Shown here in pieces: positions 1 to 12,600 of a stretch of DNA of 64,000 nt; the stretch's first letter is position 1, and every line of letters starts with the position of its first letter. The translations under genes were made by a program, and so were the position numbers. The notes beneath the pieces were generated by a model that saw only the letters and a program-made list of their open reading frames with translations, was not told where the DNA came from and made no database searches. The DNA is from Limnoperna fortunei (taxonomy: Eukaryota > Mollusca > Bivalvia > Mytilida > Modiolidae). The stretch lies in NCBI GenBank assembly GCA_944474755.1, contig OX104114.1, positions 85,941,094 to 86,005,093 on the forward strand, given 5' to 3'.

Positions 1-276
1 TTTAATGAATCTTTATCATGCAGCAGCAAGGCAGTATTTCTAATATTTTATGAACACCTACTATCCTGACTTATATTAAAACATATATATCATACAAGCA
101 TATGATTATATATTATAATTTACACATTTACAGACTTTCCGTGCTTATATTTGTATTTTGTTCTGGGCAATATTTTGTATATGGTCCAGAGCTATGGGTA
201 CATGTTTATATTTAAGATTAATATTGCCAATAGATATCAGTGTTTGAAAGTATTATATATCATTTAATTCATGATA
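1..276. other. AT-rich intronic sequence, no feature seen
   Basis: No coding, RNA or repeat signal that I can support. It lies upstream of the first DEPDC5 exon in this window and is presumably intron. Confidence 0.4.
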
Positions 277-401
277 CTGAGGGCCTATATGGTGTTATAT
301 GGACCAGGAGCTCATCTTTATATAGTATATGGACCTCAGCTTCATGTATGTCCATATATAGAGATAAGCTCCCAGTCAGTATAACACCATATGGCCCTCA
401 G
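277..401. repeat. Palindromic fold-back repeat (MITE-like)
   Basis: The left arm starting ctgagggcctatatggtgt and the right arm ending acaccatatggccctcag are near-perfect reverse complements over about 55 bases, with a short central loop near 337-347. The open frame through it (240-464) is an artefact of the palindrome. Such hairpins are typical remnants of small non-autonomous DNA transposons; no parent family is recognised. Confidence 0.65.
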
Positions 402-487
402 AGTTATGTAATAAATATACACATAAAAATAAGTAAAAGGATTAAAACTGTAAAAGATAAATAACAACATTTGATAGCTATCAAAAT

Positions 488-545
488 AGAATATATTTTT
501 TATAATGCAAAGTATTGGAGAAGAAGATTTTTACTGTGTCCATTA
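488..545 (+). repeat. Decayed upstream duplicate of a DEPDC5 exon
   Basis: The block aaagtattggagaagaagat to about 545 resembles the start of the exon at 573-655 about 80 bases downstream, including the flanking ttata. It encodes a WRRRFLL-like peptide where the real exon gives WRSRFLL, then hits a stop (taa near 537). It reads as a local partial tandem duplication of an exon start that never became functional. Confidence 0.5.
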
Positions 546-572
546 AGTAATTTATATATTATTTCTTTATAG

Positions 573-655
573 TCCCTAAAGTACTGGAGAAGTAGATTTT
601 TACTGTTACCCATTAATGTTCCAGCAACCAAGAAAATTATAGATGGGAATGACAG
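573..655 (+). CDS. DEPDC5: DEPDC5 exon (first in window)
   Basis: Acceptor ttctttatag, donor gacag|gtaatt. Encodes LKYWRSRFLLLPINVPA and onward, ending in phase 2. It belongs to the region before the DEP domain. Confidence 0.8.
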
Positions 656-3600
656 GTAATTCTTAATTTTTGTAATCTTTAGTAATTAATGGTAGATCTT
701 GTCATACATGTACCATTAAATTTAATAAATACAGTGATGAACAACTAGCTAATCTGATAACATGAAAAACTGAATGCGGGTCATACTATAAGATATCTGG
801 AATGGATATAGAATACTGTTGGGGATATTTGAGATGGATACTGAATACGGAACATAATTGAGGGTATCTGGGATAGATACTTGATACTGAACATAATGCA
901 GGGCATCAAAGATGAATACTTGATACTTAACACATTAGAAGATATCTGGGATATGTATTGAATACTGAATATAATTGAGGTATCTGGATGGATACAGATA
1001 AAGAACATGATTAAGCGTATCTGGGATGGTACTGATCATAATGTAGGGTATCTGGGATAGATACTGAATACTAAACATATTGAAGGGTATTTGGATGGAT
1101 ACTGAACATAATGGAGGGTATCTTGTATAGATCTGTTATACTGTACATATAGGGAGATATCTGTGATGGATACTTGATACTGAAGATATTGGCAGGTATC
1201 TGGGATTGATAATGAATACTGAACGTATAATCAAGGGTATCTGGATGAATACTGAATAATGAACAGAATAGAGGGTATCTGGGATGGATACTGAACATAA
1301 TGGAGGTATCTGGGATAGATTCTGAATATGATACAGGATATCTGGGATGGATACTAAATACTGAACATATTGAATGGTATCTGGGAACTGATTGAAAAGA
1401 GGATATCTGGGCTGGATGCTAATATTGAACATATTGGAGGGTATTTGGACAGATAATGGACACGGAACATAATGGAGGGTATCTGGAATAGATGATGTAA
1501 ACTAAACATAATGGATTGTATCTCGGATAGATGATGGATACAGATCGTAATGTGGGTGTCTCAGATGGATACTAAATACTGAACATATTGAATGGTATCT
1601 GGGAACTGATTGAAAAGAGGATATCTGGGCTGGATGCTAATATTGAACATATTGGAGGGTATTTGGACAGATAATGGACACGGAACATAATGGAGGGTAT
1701 CTGGAATAGATGATGTAAACTAAACATAATGGATGGTATCTCGGATAGATGATGGATACAGATCGTAATGTGGGTGTCTCAGATGAATACTGAACATATT
1801 GGAGGGTTTTTGGAAAGGATACTGATAACTGATCATAATAGGGGTATCTGGGGTAGATAATTAATATGGAACATAATGTAGGGTATCTGGATGGGATACT
1901 TAACATATATGCTTGGTTTACTTACCAATTTATGATTGATGTATACCATAAACAATCAACATTATCTGACATGTTAGGTTTTTTGGTATTTCTACCTTTT
2001 CCTGTATAGATTATCCAACCACAGGTAGGGGGTTTTCTCCGGGTACTCTGTCTTCCTCCCACAATACAAGATGGATGCCATGATATAGCAGAAAAATTGC
2101 TGAAAGTGGCGTTAAAACACCATTCAAACAAACAAAATTCCCATATAGATTATTATTTCCTCATTTTAAATTGATTTTATCCCTGGACAATCAGTAACAT
2201 CATGTGGTAAACAGACAGGTTGATGTACACGCTTCACTTATCAAATCTTGTGTAAATGGAGAGGTTGACACATTTCATTTGATAGTGCTGTTTAAATTTA
2301 TGGTACAATAATTGGTATTTGTTTTAGCAAAAAATCAGGAATAAATTAAATTGTTCTTACAGATGTGACATTTACCAAGAAATGTCTGTGACAGAAACGG
2401 AGACTTTGGTTCGTGGATTTATTAGATATCTTGAAACCCTGAACAAACTGAAAAGGACATTACACGAGAGAAGGCTAAAGGTGATTAGATATATGATATA
2501 GTTATTAGATGTTTTAGAATAATATGACTATGGTCATTTGTTAATGAATAAAAAAATTATGTTAACTAAATTACTGGTTCATATTTAGTTACGTTTCAGA
2601 TTATTTTAGTGGTGTCTGTGGCTGAGTGGTATAGATAGTTAGCTGTCTGCTGTTGATTACAACCATCTCAACACTTGTGTTTTAATTTTAAACCTAGTAG
2701 GTGTGCTCGACTCCTACAGTTATTAACAAGGATCCAAAATAGTGTTTTCACTGGGTAGTCTGGATTCCTCCCCAATAAAAAAATATTTCAAGACCAGCAT
2801 TTTTTTTTTAATTCAATTTTTTGGACAGACTCTAAAACAAAGACATGGGCCAAAAGTCAACTCAAATAAAGTTATTACATACCCTTGATGTGTTTCTGTA
2901 AGAACAAAGATTACTTATTTTATGGTTGAACATTTTAGCATGCAGTTTTCTGTGTGAGTACATGGGGGATTGTCAATATGGGATACTTTTGGAATGCCAT
3001 CAGAGTCACAATTGGTGATGCTTAGTTTATTTTTAATGCATAATTCAGTATTCGTAGTTATATATTCTTAGTACTGTTTCAGAAAATTGTCATCTTCCTC
3101 ATCCCCCCGCCCCCCCAACCACAATCCCCAGGAAGGAACTTTTTTTAAACCTACATCTATGTATATAAATGCATATTACATTCAAAGTCAAAGTGTATGT
3201 TTTTTTCTGAGCCACATATAAAAGTCCCTTCATTTGTGGGTATTGAGTGAAACCTAATTGATATTTATTCTTTATTATAAAAAATGTATTACTCTTCTTT
3301 ATTGTAAATTATTTGACCTTCATTTTGTATTGTAAATTCTTTATTTGAAATTCATTATTATTATTTATTTCTGCTTTATGCAATATTCTTTCTTTCTATT
3401 ATTCCTAAAATATTTGGTAATCCATTAAGAGTTGCAAGTATTGACTATAAATATAAAAAAAGTCCAGATATGCAATTTGTCAACAAAAAATCTTTGGTAA
3501 ATAGTTTAGAACAAGAGGTAATAATTGAGAAAATATAATTCCAATCTAAGTATCATATGTGCTTTTCCTGTGTTTTGATTGTTTGTCACCTGCGTTCAAC

Positions 3601-6600
3601 ATTTTACAACCATGTAAAATCCAATCTAGAATTTAGCAATGTGTAAACTTGACATAAGAATCTAATTGTTTACTATTACATGTTGAGTCCTCGATTTAGT
3701 TGAATCTGATTTAAATTATAAGAATTAAACAATATTTTTGGACTTTTTGTAGTTGTTAAGTGAAAGGTCCAGTTTTACACATTGATTAATTCTTGAAAAA
3801 CAGTGTTTAGTCCTCTAATAAATGAAAAATTTAATTTGCTTTTTAAGCTGTAATCGGATTGGCCAATTCAAATGGAACAGTGCAGGTTATATGAAATAAT
3901 CTTCATTGGTGACAAATGACCTATTCTAACACCATTTAAATTCCAATAGTTTAATGGCATCATTATTATTGAAATGAAACTATAAGGAATATTTCAAATT
4001 TTTAAACAGGTTTTTTTTTCTATATAACCTGATATTGGTTTATTTACACTATTCATAAATGGCTCTGCAGTTTAAGGTATAAATAAACCCAAAACAGGTT
4101 ATATTCTGTAACCTGTTCAGAATTTGACATATTCTGTAAATTATATTAAATAAGGGGTAGAATTAAGCCTTGCATATTAAACTAAGTAACTAGGAATTAT
4201 GACCCTGATGGCATGCCATAGATATTTCCTTGCTTGTTCTGCTGATTGTTTGTTTTATGTGGTTACAACTGATCTTTTTTATGGTGATGTTTTTATGGAA
4301 TCAAATTTTATGATTATTTTGAAAGTTAGTTACTTTTATTTGAATGAAAAAACATTTTATAAATCTTTAAAATAAATATATTTGTTTAAATCATAAAACT
4401 TGGTTCCTCTGAATAGAAGCTTTGATGTTTTTAAAATTGATTTAGTATTGTGGATTTGTTGCTTATGAAAAATTAACACACAAGCCATTTTTAATGTGCA
4501 CTTAAATGCATTTTTCTGTCAGTTGAGACAGTTTAGATAAACAGAAAGTAGATAGTCTGTCCTTGTAAGTTCACTGGTGTTTATATTTTCTAGACTTATG
4601 ATACTGTTATTCCTTACTGTGCCAGCATATATATACAATATTTGTATAGTGTCAGAAAATATAAAATTTATTTTGTACGAGCCTTTGAAACGGGTAGAAA
4701 TGCGAGGCCCTGCCGAGCATTTTTCACCTGTTTCGCGGCGAGTACAAATAAACTTTAGATTTTCTGAAACTGTACGAATATTGTTTTTATCCTGCAACCC
4801 TAAAATACATTTCATAATACTGAAAAACGTTCTCTTTTAGCCGATTTATGGGTTACAATTTTCGGCATGTATTCTAGTGATACTGACGTCACAAACATCT
4901 TAAACCAGAACAGAATACTAAATATCGTAAGAAGTAAGGTCAAGGGGACCAGGAGATTTTATTCGGCACTGCCGAATAAAGCAAAAAATTATTCGGCTAC
5001 CTTTATTAGACAGTAAATGTAATGATTTCAGGATAAATGTCTTTTTTTCTTTAATTTTGAGTGATCTATTGTATCTTTTAGTGATTTATTGAATTGTTAG
5101 GTTTGTGTTTGGTTTATCTCCCCTGGACATGGAACATGTAGGACTTTTTGGCCTGAACCACACATGTGACACATATGTGTTTGGCATGTATCACATACAT
5201 TGCATTTTTGCATGTACATGTACATGTATAACTAAATAAATAATATCTTGTTTGAAAACCAAAACAAATTTAACAGTTTTAACAGTAGCTGAAATCTGTA
5301 ACAGTAAAAAATTTTGGCAAATGAATTTTTTGTTGTTGACATTTTCCAAGGCATGTCAGTACAAATTTTACAAACTAGTGTCCGGCATCACTTTATACAA
5401 TGGCAGTGTATACTGTATACATAGGTGTCAAATGTACCAATGAAATGTCAACATGGTAAAATATTCACAGTTATTGCTATATTCATTTTGGAAAAGTTAA
5501 GGGTACTTTGTACTTTCAGCTAATATTGAAATAAAGTTAAATTTTAGCATCTTTATTATTACCCAATCCTATGTAGTATTTTGACCTACCTTAAAAAAAC
5601 TGACTACATAAGGGTAAATGTATCATTTGGAATTTTTGACTTTCGTGTTATTTCCTAAGGTAAGTTATTTGTCTATGATTCTTATGTTGTTTTTGGCTTT
5701 ATTGAAATATTTTTCAGGGGCGTAGCTGCCTTTACGCAAATACGCAGTTGCGTACTTTCGGAAACAGTAACAAAAATTAAAAAGTGACAAAAATGTCTTC
5801 ATGCAGCGTTAAATTTATACTTTTCAATTCAGATAATATAAACTACAATCCTATAACTCGTCTCCGCATTCATAAACACCATCAATCCGGAAATTGTACT
5901 CTTCCGACCGTATAAGTTTGCGTTTTACTTTTTTAAAAGTTTGCATTGCATAAAATTTTAAATGACCTCTTCGTCAAGGACTGAGTTTCTCGAATCGTCA
6001 ACACCTTATCCAGACATATTGAAGCTCGACGGCCAGCATCATTCCATCACCGATGATGTCAAATATAAAGTGTTAACTTTGAAATGGGAAAACGTTCACC
6101 TATTCAATTTTCCAATATATCTACCGTATTTTGTTGAGCCAAAAGTAGATTTGGTTTTCCGTCATGTCATAATCATATTTGAAGCCCAGTTAAGGTCTCT
6201 CAAAAAGTGGTTCAAAACTGTTCAAAATCGCTAAAATCCGGGAGCTTCCGGGGGGCTTCGCCCCCCAGGTCCCCCCACCAGCGGCCCCCAGACCCCTCGC
6301 CGTAATTTTGCATACATCAAATTTAGGTCCAGCTACGCCCCTGTTTTTATTTTCAATGAAGACATTACATTTTTATTATTGTTGTTTTTCTAACTTTATT
6401 TGGAAACCAGTGTAGTGAGAAAACATGATAACAAATTTAGAATTATCTGATACATTCAATATTACAACTGACACCATAACAACAGAAAATGAAACAAGAC
6501 CAAGCCTTAAAGGAAACGCTGTAAGCAAACAACAGATTTGGCAAAACGAATGATAAATATGTTGTGACCTCGTGAAGGCTTGTTTCTTTACACATCATCA

Positions 6601-9600
6601 TAATGTCAGTAAATTTTTTAAGATATTATTTCAGGCAAGACCTTGTGATTTTGTTGCAACAAAATGCTTTTTTCTTTTACCTATAAAAAAATCATTGTTA
6701 AAATGTTTAATATTAATGCTTAGTTTTTGCCATAAAAGCTGTTACTTTTAAAATTTATCTCACATCTTGAAAATGTTTTAATTGGATTTAAAAAAATTTT
6801 TATTAAATACATTTCTCATTGAAAAAGCTTTCTGAAATGGAAATGTGTTGACTTATTTCTCCTATCTTTTGCCTTTTTAATATAAGAGTTTAAAAAGTGC
6901 TAGATTTATATGGTCTAGAGTGCTGGGTGCCACATTTCAAATCCCACTGAAGGTGAACAAAAACAGTGACTAACACGAAATAAAATTATACTTTATGTTT
7001 AACTTTAAATGTCTAATAAATTTAATTTGCCAGATATAATACAAATACAATTTTTATATTTTTTTCTAAAAAAAAATACCAAACACCCGATATGCTGAAG
7101 AAGTTAAGGTCAGAGCTTGGGAGCGGCCAATACTTTTAATTGTTGCTTTGTTATGTGCATGGTAACTGATTTCTGAAAGCGGACACCATTCCTTAAAAAC
7201 TGATTTTATGTTTCAGAACTCTGGGGACCAGCCACAGACCCCCGCACCACCAGCAGGGGACACAACTAAAGCAGACACACAACAGACAAAGTAAGTACCA
7301 CCAGCAGGGGACACAACTAAAGCAGACACACAACAGACAAAGTTAGTCATTTTTGCTATTAAATACAGCCATTGTGTTGTTCAAATTCTCCACTATTGTT
7401 TGTAGATATAAAACTGCTCTCCATTATCTATCAGGATAATACTATTACTGTACTGGTATACAGGCAGTAAATAATAATGAAGGAAATTTGGCTGATGAGT
7501 TTTCTCCCCTGAAGGGGATTGAATGATGAATTTTCTTCTAATGGTGGAGACATGGTACTGATTAAGTTTCTCCACCTCCACCATAAAGAGTGGAGAACTT
7601 GATAACCATCTCAATTGTACTGAATTACCAGAGTATGAACAAAAGTACTGTAAATGAAATATTTATTTGTACAAAGTGTAACAAGCTATTTGGGTTGATA
7701 GGCAATGAACAGATTTGTATTATTGAGATGATCAAATAATTGTTATCTACACACACCACCATTAAATGTAAGGATTGCTGCAATTGTGCAGTTAATTACA
7801 ATGTCCAGAAGATCAGCAGTTGATTTCACACAAAAAAGTCGTAAGCGTAAAATCCATCGTATGTGTTGGGAAATCAAAAGGAAATCCACTGTGACATCAG
7901 CACTTAGTAAGTATTTACGCTTACGACTGTTTGTGAAAAGCACTGCATATTCTCTGTTCCTTATTTTTTTCATGACACTACATGTACTGGTCAGAGAGTA
8001 GTTCTTGCCATTAAAATGACAGAAGCGATTCTCACCATTTTTCTTACTTTGTCAATATTTTTCCATTAAACTTGATAGCAAATTCATCATTTGATAGATT
8101 TTACAATGTTCCATCCAAAACAAGTTACATTGATCACTTTTAAAATGCTAATTTTTCACAAATACAAATATTACATACAACAGTTCAACATAAAATACTT
8201 GGAATTCAAAATTGATATCATTGCTGATCAAAGAAAACATATATAACATTATTGTTTTATGTCACACCAATATGGGACTAATAAAGGAAAACTTTGTATG
8301 ACATAAAAATGGTCCAGGAGTACACGGCATGGACATTTATTGATTTTCTTTACTTTCTAGACAGAAAGAAATGATAACAAGCAATACTCCATCTGTGAAG
8401 ATTGCAGAAATAATGATGGATCCTCAGTAAGTTTATATAGACATAAACATGATAGCTAGATTTATAAATTTATATTTCATTTATTGTGAAATTTAATATT
8501 TTTTGTTATTATGGTGTTATACCCTTCTTTTGCATCCCAAGAATAATATGTTTTTGTTGTGTTTTGAAAATGTCATCATTTGTCACCTCTCATTGAAAAC
8601 TTAACAAACTTTACAAATTCTTTTTTTGTAAATCTAACTAAGGCTTTGTTTCATTATAACATATGTGGTATCTGGGGAAAACACTACAATTAAGGTTATA
8701 CCTATTAAGGTTATACCAATTAAGGTTATACCAATTAAGGTTATACCTATTAAGGTTATGCCTATTAAGGTTATACCTGTTAAGGTTATACCAATTAAGG
8801 TTATACCTATTAAGGTTATACCAATTAAGGTTATACCTATTAAGGTTATGCCTATTAAGGTTATACCTGTTAAGGTTATACCAATTAAGGTTATACCTAT
8901 TAAGGTTATACCAATTAAGGTTATACCTATTGAGGTTATACCAATTAATGTTATACCTATTAAGGTTATGCCTATTAAGGTTATACCTGTTAAGGTTATA
9001 CCTATTAAGGTTATACCAATTAATGTTATACCTATTAAGGTTATACCTATTAAGGTTATACCTGTTAAGGTTATACCAATTAAGGTTATACCTATTAAGG
9101 TTATACCTATTAAGGTTATACCTATTAATGTTATACCTATTAAGGTTATACCTATTAAGGTTATACCAATTAATGTTATACCTATTAAGGTTATACCAAT
9201 TAAGGTTATACCTATTAATGTTATACCTATTAAGGTTATACCAATTAAGGTTATACCTATTAAGGTTATACCTGTTAAGGTTATACCTATTAAGGTTATA
9301 CCGATTAAGGTTATACCTATTAAGGTTATACCAATTAATGTTATACCTATTAAGGTTATACCTATTAAGGTTATACCTGTTAAGGTTATACCAATTAAGG
9401 TTATACCTATTAAGGTTATACCTGTTAAGGTTATACCAATTAAGGTTATACCAATTAAGGTTATACCTATTAAGGTTATACCTATTAAGGTTATACCTGT
9501 TAAGGTTATACCAATTAAGGTTATACCAATTAAGGTTATACCTATTAAGGTTATACCTGTTAAGGTTATACCAATTAAGGTTATACCTATTAAGGTTATA

Positions 9601-12600
9601 CCTATTAAGGTTATACCTATTAAGGTTATACCTATTAAGGTTATACCTATTAAGGTTATACCAATTAATGTTATACCTATTAAGGTTATACCTATTAAGG
9701 TTATACCTGTTAAGGTTATACCAATTAAGGTTATACCAATTAAGGTTATACCAATTAAGGTTATACCTATTAAGGTTATACCTGTTAAGGTTATACCAAT
9801 TAAGGTTATACCTATTAAGGTTATACCTATTAAGGTTATACCTATTAAGGTTATACCTATTAAGGTTATACCAATTAAGGTTATACCTATTAAGGTTATA
9901 CCTATTAAGGTTATACCAATTAAGGTTATACCTATTAAGGTTATACCAATTAAGGTTATACCTATTAAGGTTATACCTGTTAAGGTTATACCTATTAAGG
10001 TTATACCTATTAAGGTTATACCAATTAAGGTTATTTACCTATTAAGGTTATACCTATTAAGGTTATACCAATTAAGGTTATTTACCTATTAAGGTTATAC
10101 CTATTAAGGTTATACCTATTAAGGTTATACCTATTAATGTTATACCTATTAAGGTTATACCTATTAAGGTTATACCTGTTAAGGTTATACCTATTAAGGT
10201 TATACCAATTAATGTTATACCTATTAAGGTTATACCTATTAAGGTTATACCTGTTAAGGTTATACCAATTAAGGTTATACCTATTAAGGTTATACCAATT
10301 AAGGTTATACCAATTAAGGTTATACCTATTAAGGTTATACCTATTAAGGTTATACCTATTAAGGTTATACCTATTAAGGTTATACCAATTAATGTTATAC
10401 CTATTAAGGTTATACCTATTAAGGTTATACCAATTAAGGTTATACCAATTAAGGTTATACCTATTAAGGTTATACCTATTAAGGTTATACCTATTAAGGT
10501 TATACCAATTAATGTTATACCAATTAAGGTTATACCTATTAAGGTTATACCTATTAAGGTTATACCTATTAAGGTTATACCTATTAAGGTTATACCAATT
10601 AATGTTATACCTATTAAGGTTATACCTATTAAGGTTATACCAATTAAGGTTATACCTATTAAGGTTATACCTGTTAAGGTTATACCTATTAAGGTTATAC
10701 CTATTAAGGTTATACCTGTTAAGGTTATACCTATTAAGGTTATACCAATTAATGTTATACCAATTAAGGTTATACCTATTAAGGTTATGCCTATTAAGGT
10801 TATACCTGTTAAGGTTATACCAATTAAGGTTATACCAATTAAGGTTATACCAATTAAGGTTATACCTATTAAGGTTATACCAATTAAGGTTATACCAATT
10901 AAGGTTATACCTATTAAGGTTATACCTATTAAGGTTATACCTATTAAGGTTATACCAATTAATGTTATACCAATTAAGGTTATACCTATTAAGGTTATAC
11001 CAATTAAGGTTATACCAATTAAGGTTATACCTATTAAGGTTATACCTATTAAGGTTATACCAATTAAGGTTATACCTATTAAGGTTATACCTATTAAGGT
11101 TATACCAATTAATGTTATACCAATTAAGGTTATACCTATTAAGGTTATACCTATTAAGGTTATACCTATTAAGGTTATACCTATTAAGGTTATACCAATT
11201 AAGGTTATACCTATTAAGGTTATACCTATTAAGGTTATACCTATTAAGGTTATACCAATTAAGGTTATACCGATTAAGGTTATACCTATTAAGGTTATAC
11301 CTATTAAGGTTATACCTATTAAGGTTATACCAATTAAGGTTATTTACCTATTAAGGTTATACCTATTAAGGTTATACCAATTAAGGTTATTTACCTATTA
11401 AGGTTATACCTGTTAAGGTTATACCAATTAAGGTTATACCTATTAAGGTTATACCAATTAAGGTTATACCAATTAAGGTTATACCTGTTAAGGTTATACC
11501 TATTAAGGTTATACCAATTAAGGTTATACCTATTAAGGTTATTACCTATTAAGGTTATACCAATTAAGGTTATTTACCTATTAAGGTTATACCTATTAAG
11601 GTTATACCAATTAAGGTTATACCTGTTAAGGTTATACCTATTAAGGTTATACCTATTAAGGTTATACCAATTAAGGTTACCTATTAAGGTTATACCAATT
11701 AAGGTTACCTATTAAGGTTATACCAATTAAGGTTATATCTATTAAGGTTATACCTATTAAGGTTATACCAATTAAGGTTATTTACCTATTAAGGTTATAC
11801 CTATTAAGGTTATACCAATTAAGGTTATACCTGTTAAGGTTATACCTATTAAGGTTATACCAATTAAGGTTATACCTGTTAAGGTTATACCTATTAAGGT
11901 TATACCAATTAAGGTTATTTACCTATTAAGGTTATACCAATTAAGGTTATACCAATTGAGGTTATACCTATTAAGGTTATACCTATTAAGGTTATACCAA
12001 TTAAGGTTATTTACCTATTAAGGTTATACCTATTAAGGTTATACCTATTCAGGTTATACCTATTAAGGTTATACCAATTAAGGTTATACCTGTTAAGGTT
12101 ATACCTATTAAGGTTATACCTATTAAGGTTATACCTGTTAAGGTTATACCAATTAAGGTTATACCTATTAAGGTTATACCAATTAAGGTTATACCAATTA
12201 AGTTTATTTACCTATTAAGGTTATACCAATTAAGGTTATACCTGTTAAGGTTATACCTATTAAGGTTATACCAATTAAGGTTATTTACCTATTAAGGTTA
12301 TACCTATTAAGGTTATACCTATTAAGGTTATACCTATTAAGGTTATACCAGTTAAGGTTATACCTGTTAAGGTTATACCTATTAAGGTTATACCAATTAA
12401 GGTTATACCTATTAAGGTTATACCAATACATCGATCCATAGATTTTGATTGACAGATACTTTTGACCAATCAGATCGCTTTTATTTATTGGCACAAACGT
12501 AACACCGCATGGTCGGACAAACTCCGACAAAATGGCGATTTTTCAAGCTAACCAAACGGAGGGAATTTCGTGATATTTTGTGGAATATAGACTTATTTAC

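Larger units (their letters stand above)
656..2362. other. DEPDC5 intron with minisatellite and SINE fragment
   Basis: The intron holds a degenerate minisatellite (about 775-1905) and a SINE 3' fragment (about 2010-2137). Nothing else supportable was seen. Confidence 0.7.

Noticed and set aside
5962..6234. 90-aa frame as a gene
   Set aside because: Lies wholly inside a 629-bp hAT-type non-autonomous element and has no recognised domain or splice partners.
8663..11401. Long open frames (460, 475, 405 and 204 aa) of LRLYQ/IKVIP repeats
   Set aside because: Pure consequence of a 15-bp repeat without stop codons in several frames; the same is true of the frames at 20168-22033 on both strands.
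8688..12427. CRISPR-like regular array
   Set aside because: Units are contiguous 15-mers with no unique spacers, in a eukaryotic intron; it is a minisatellite.
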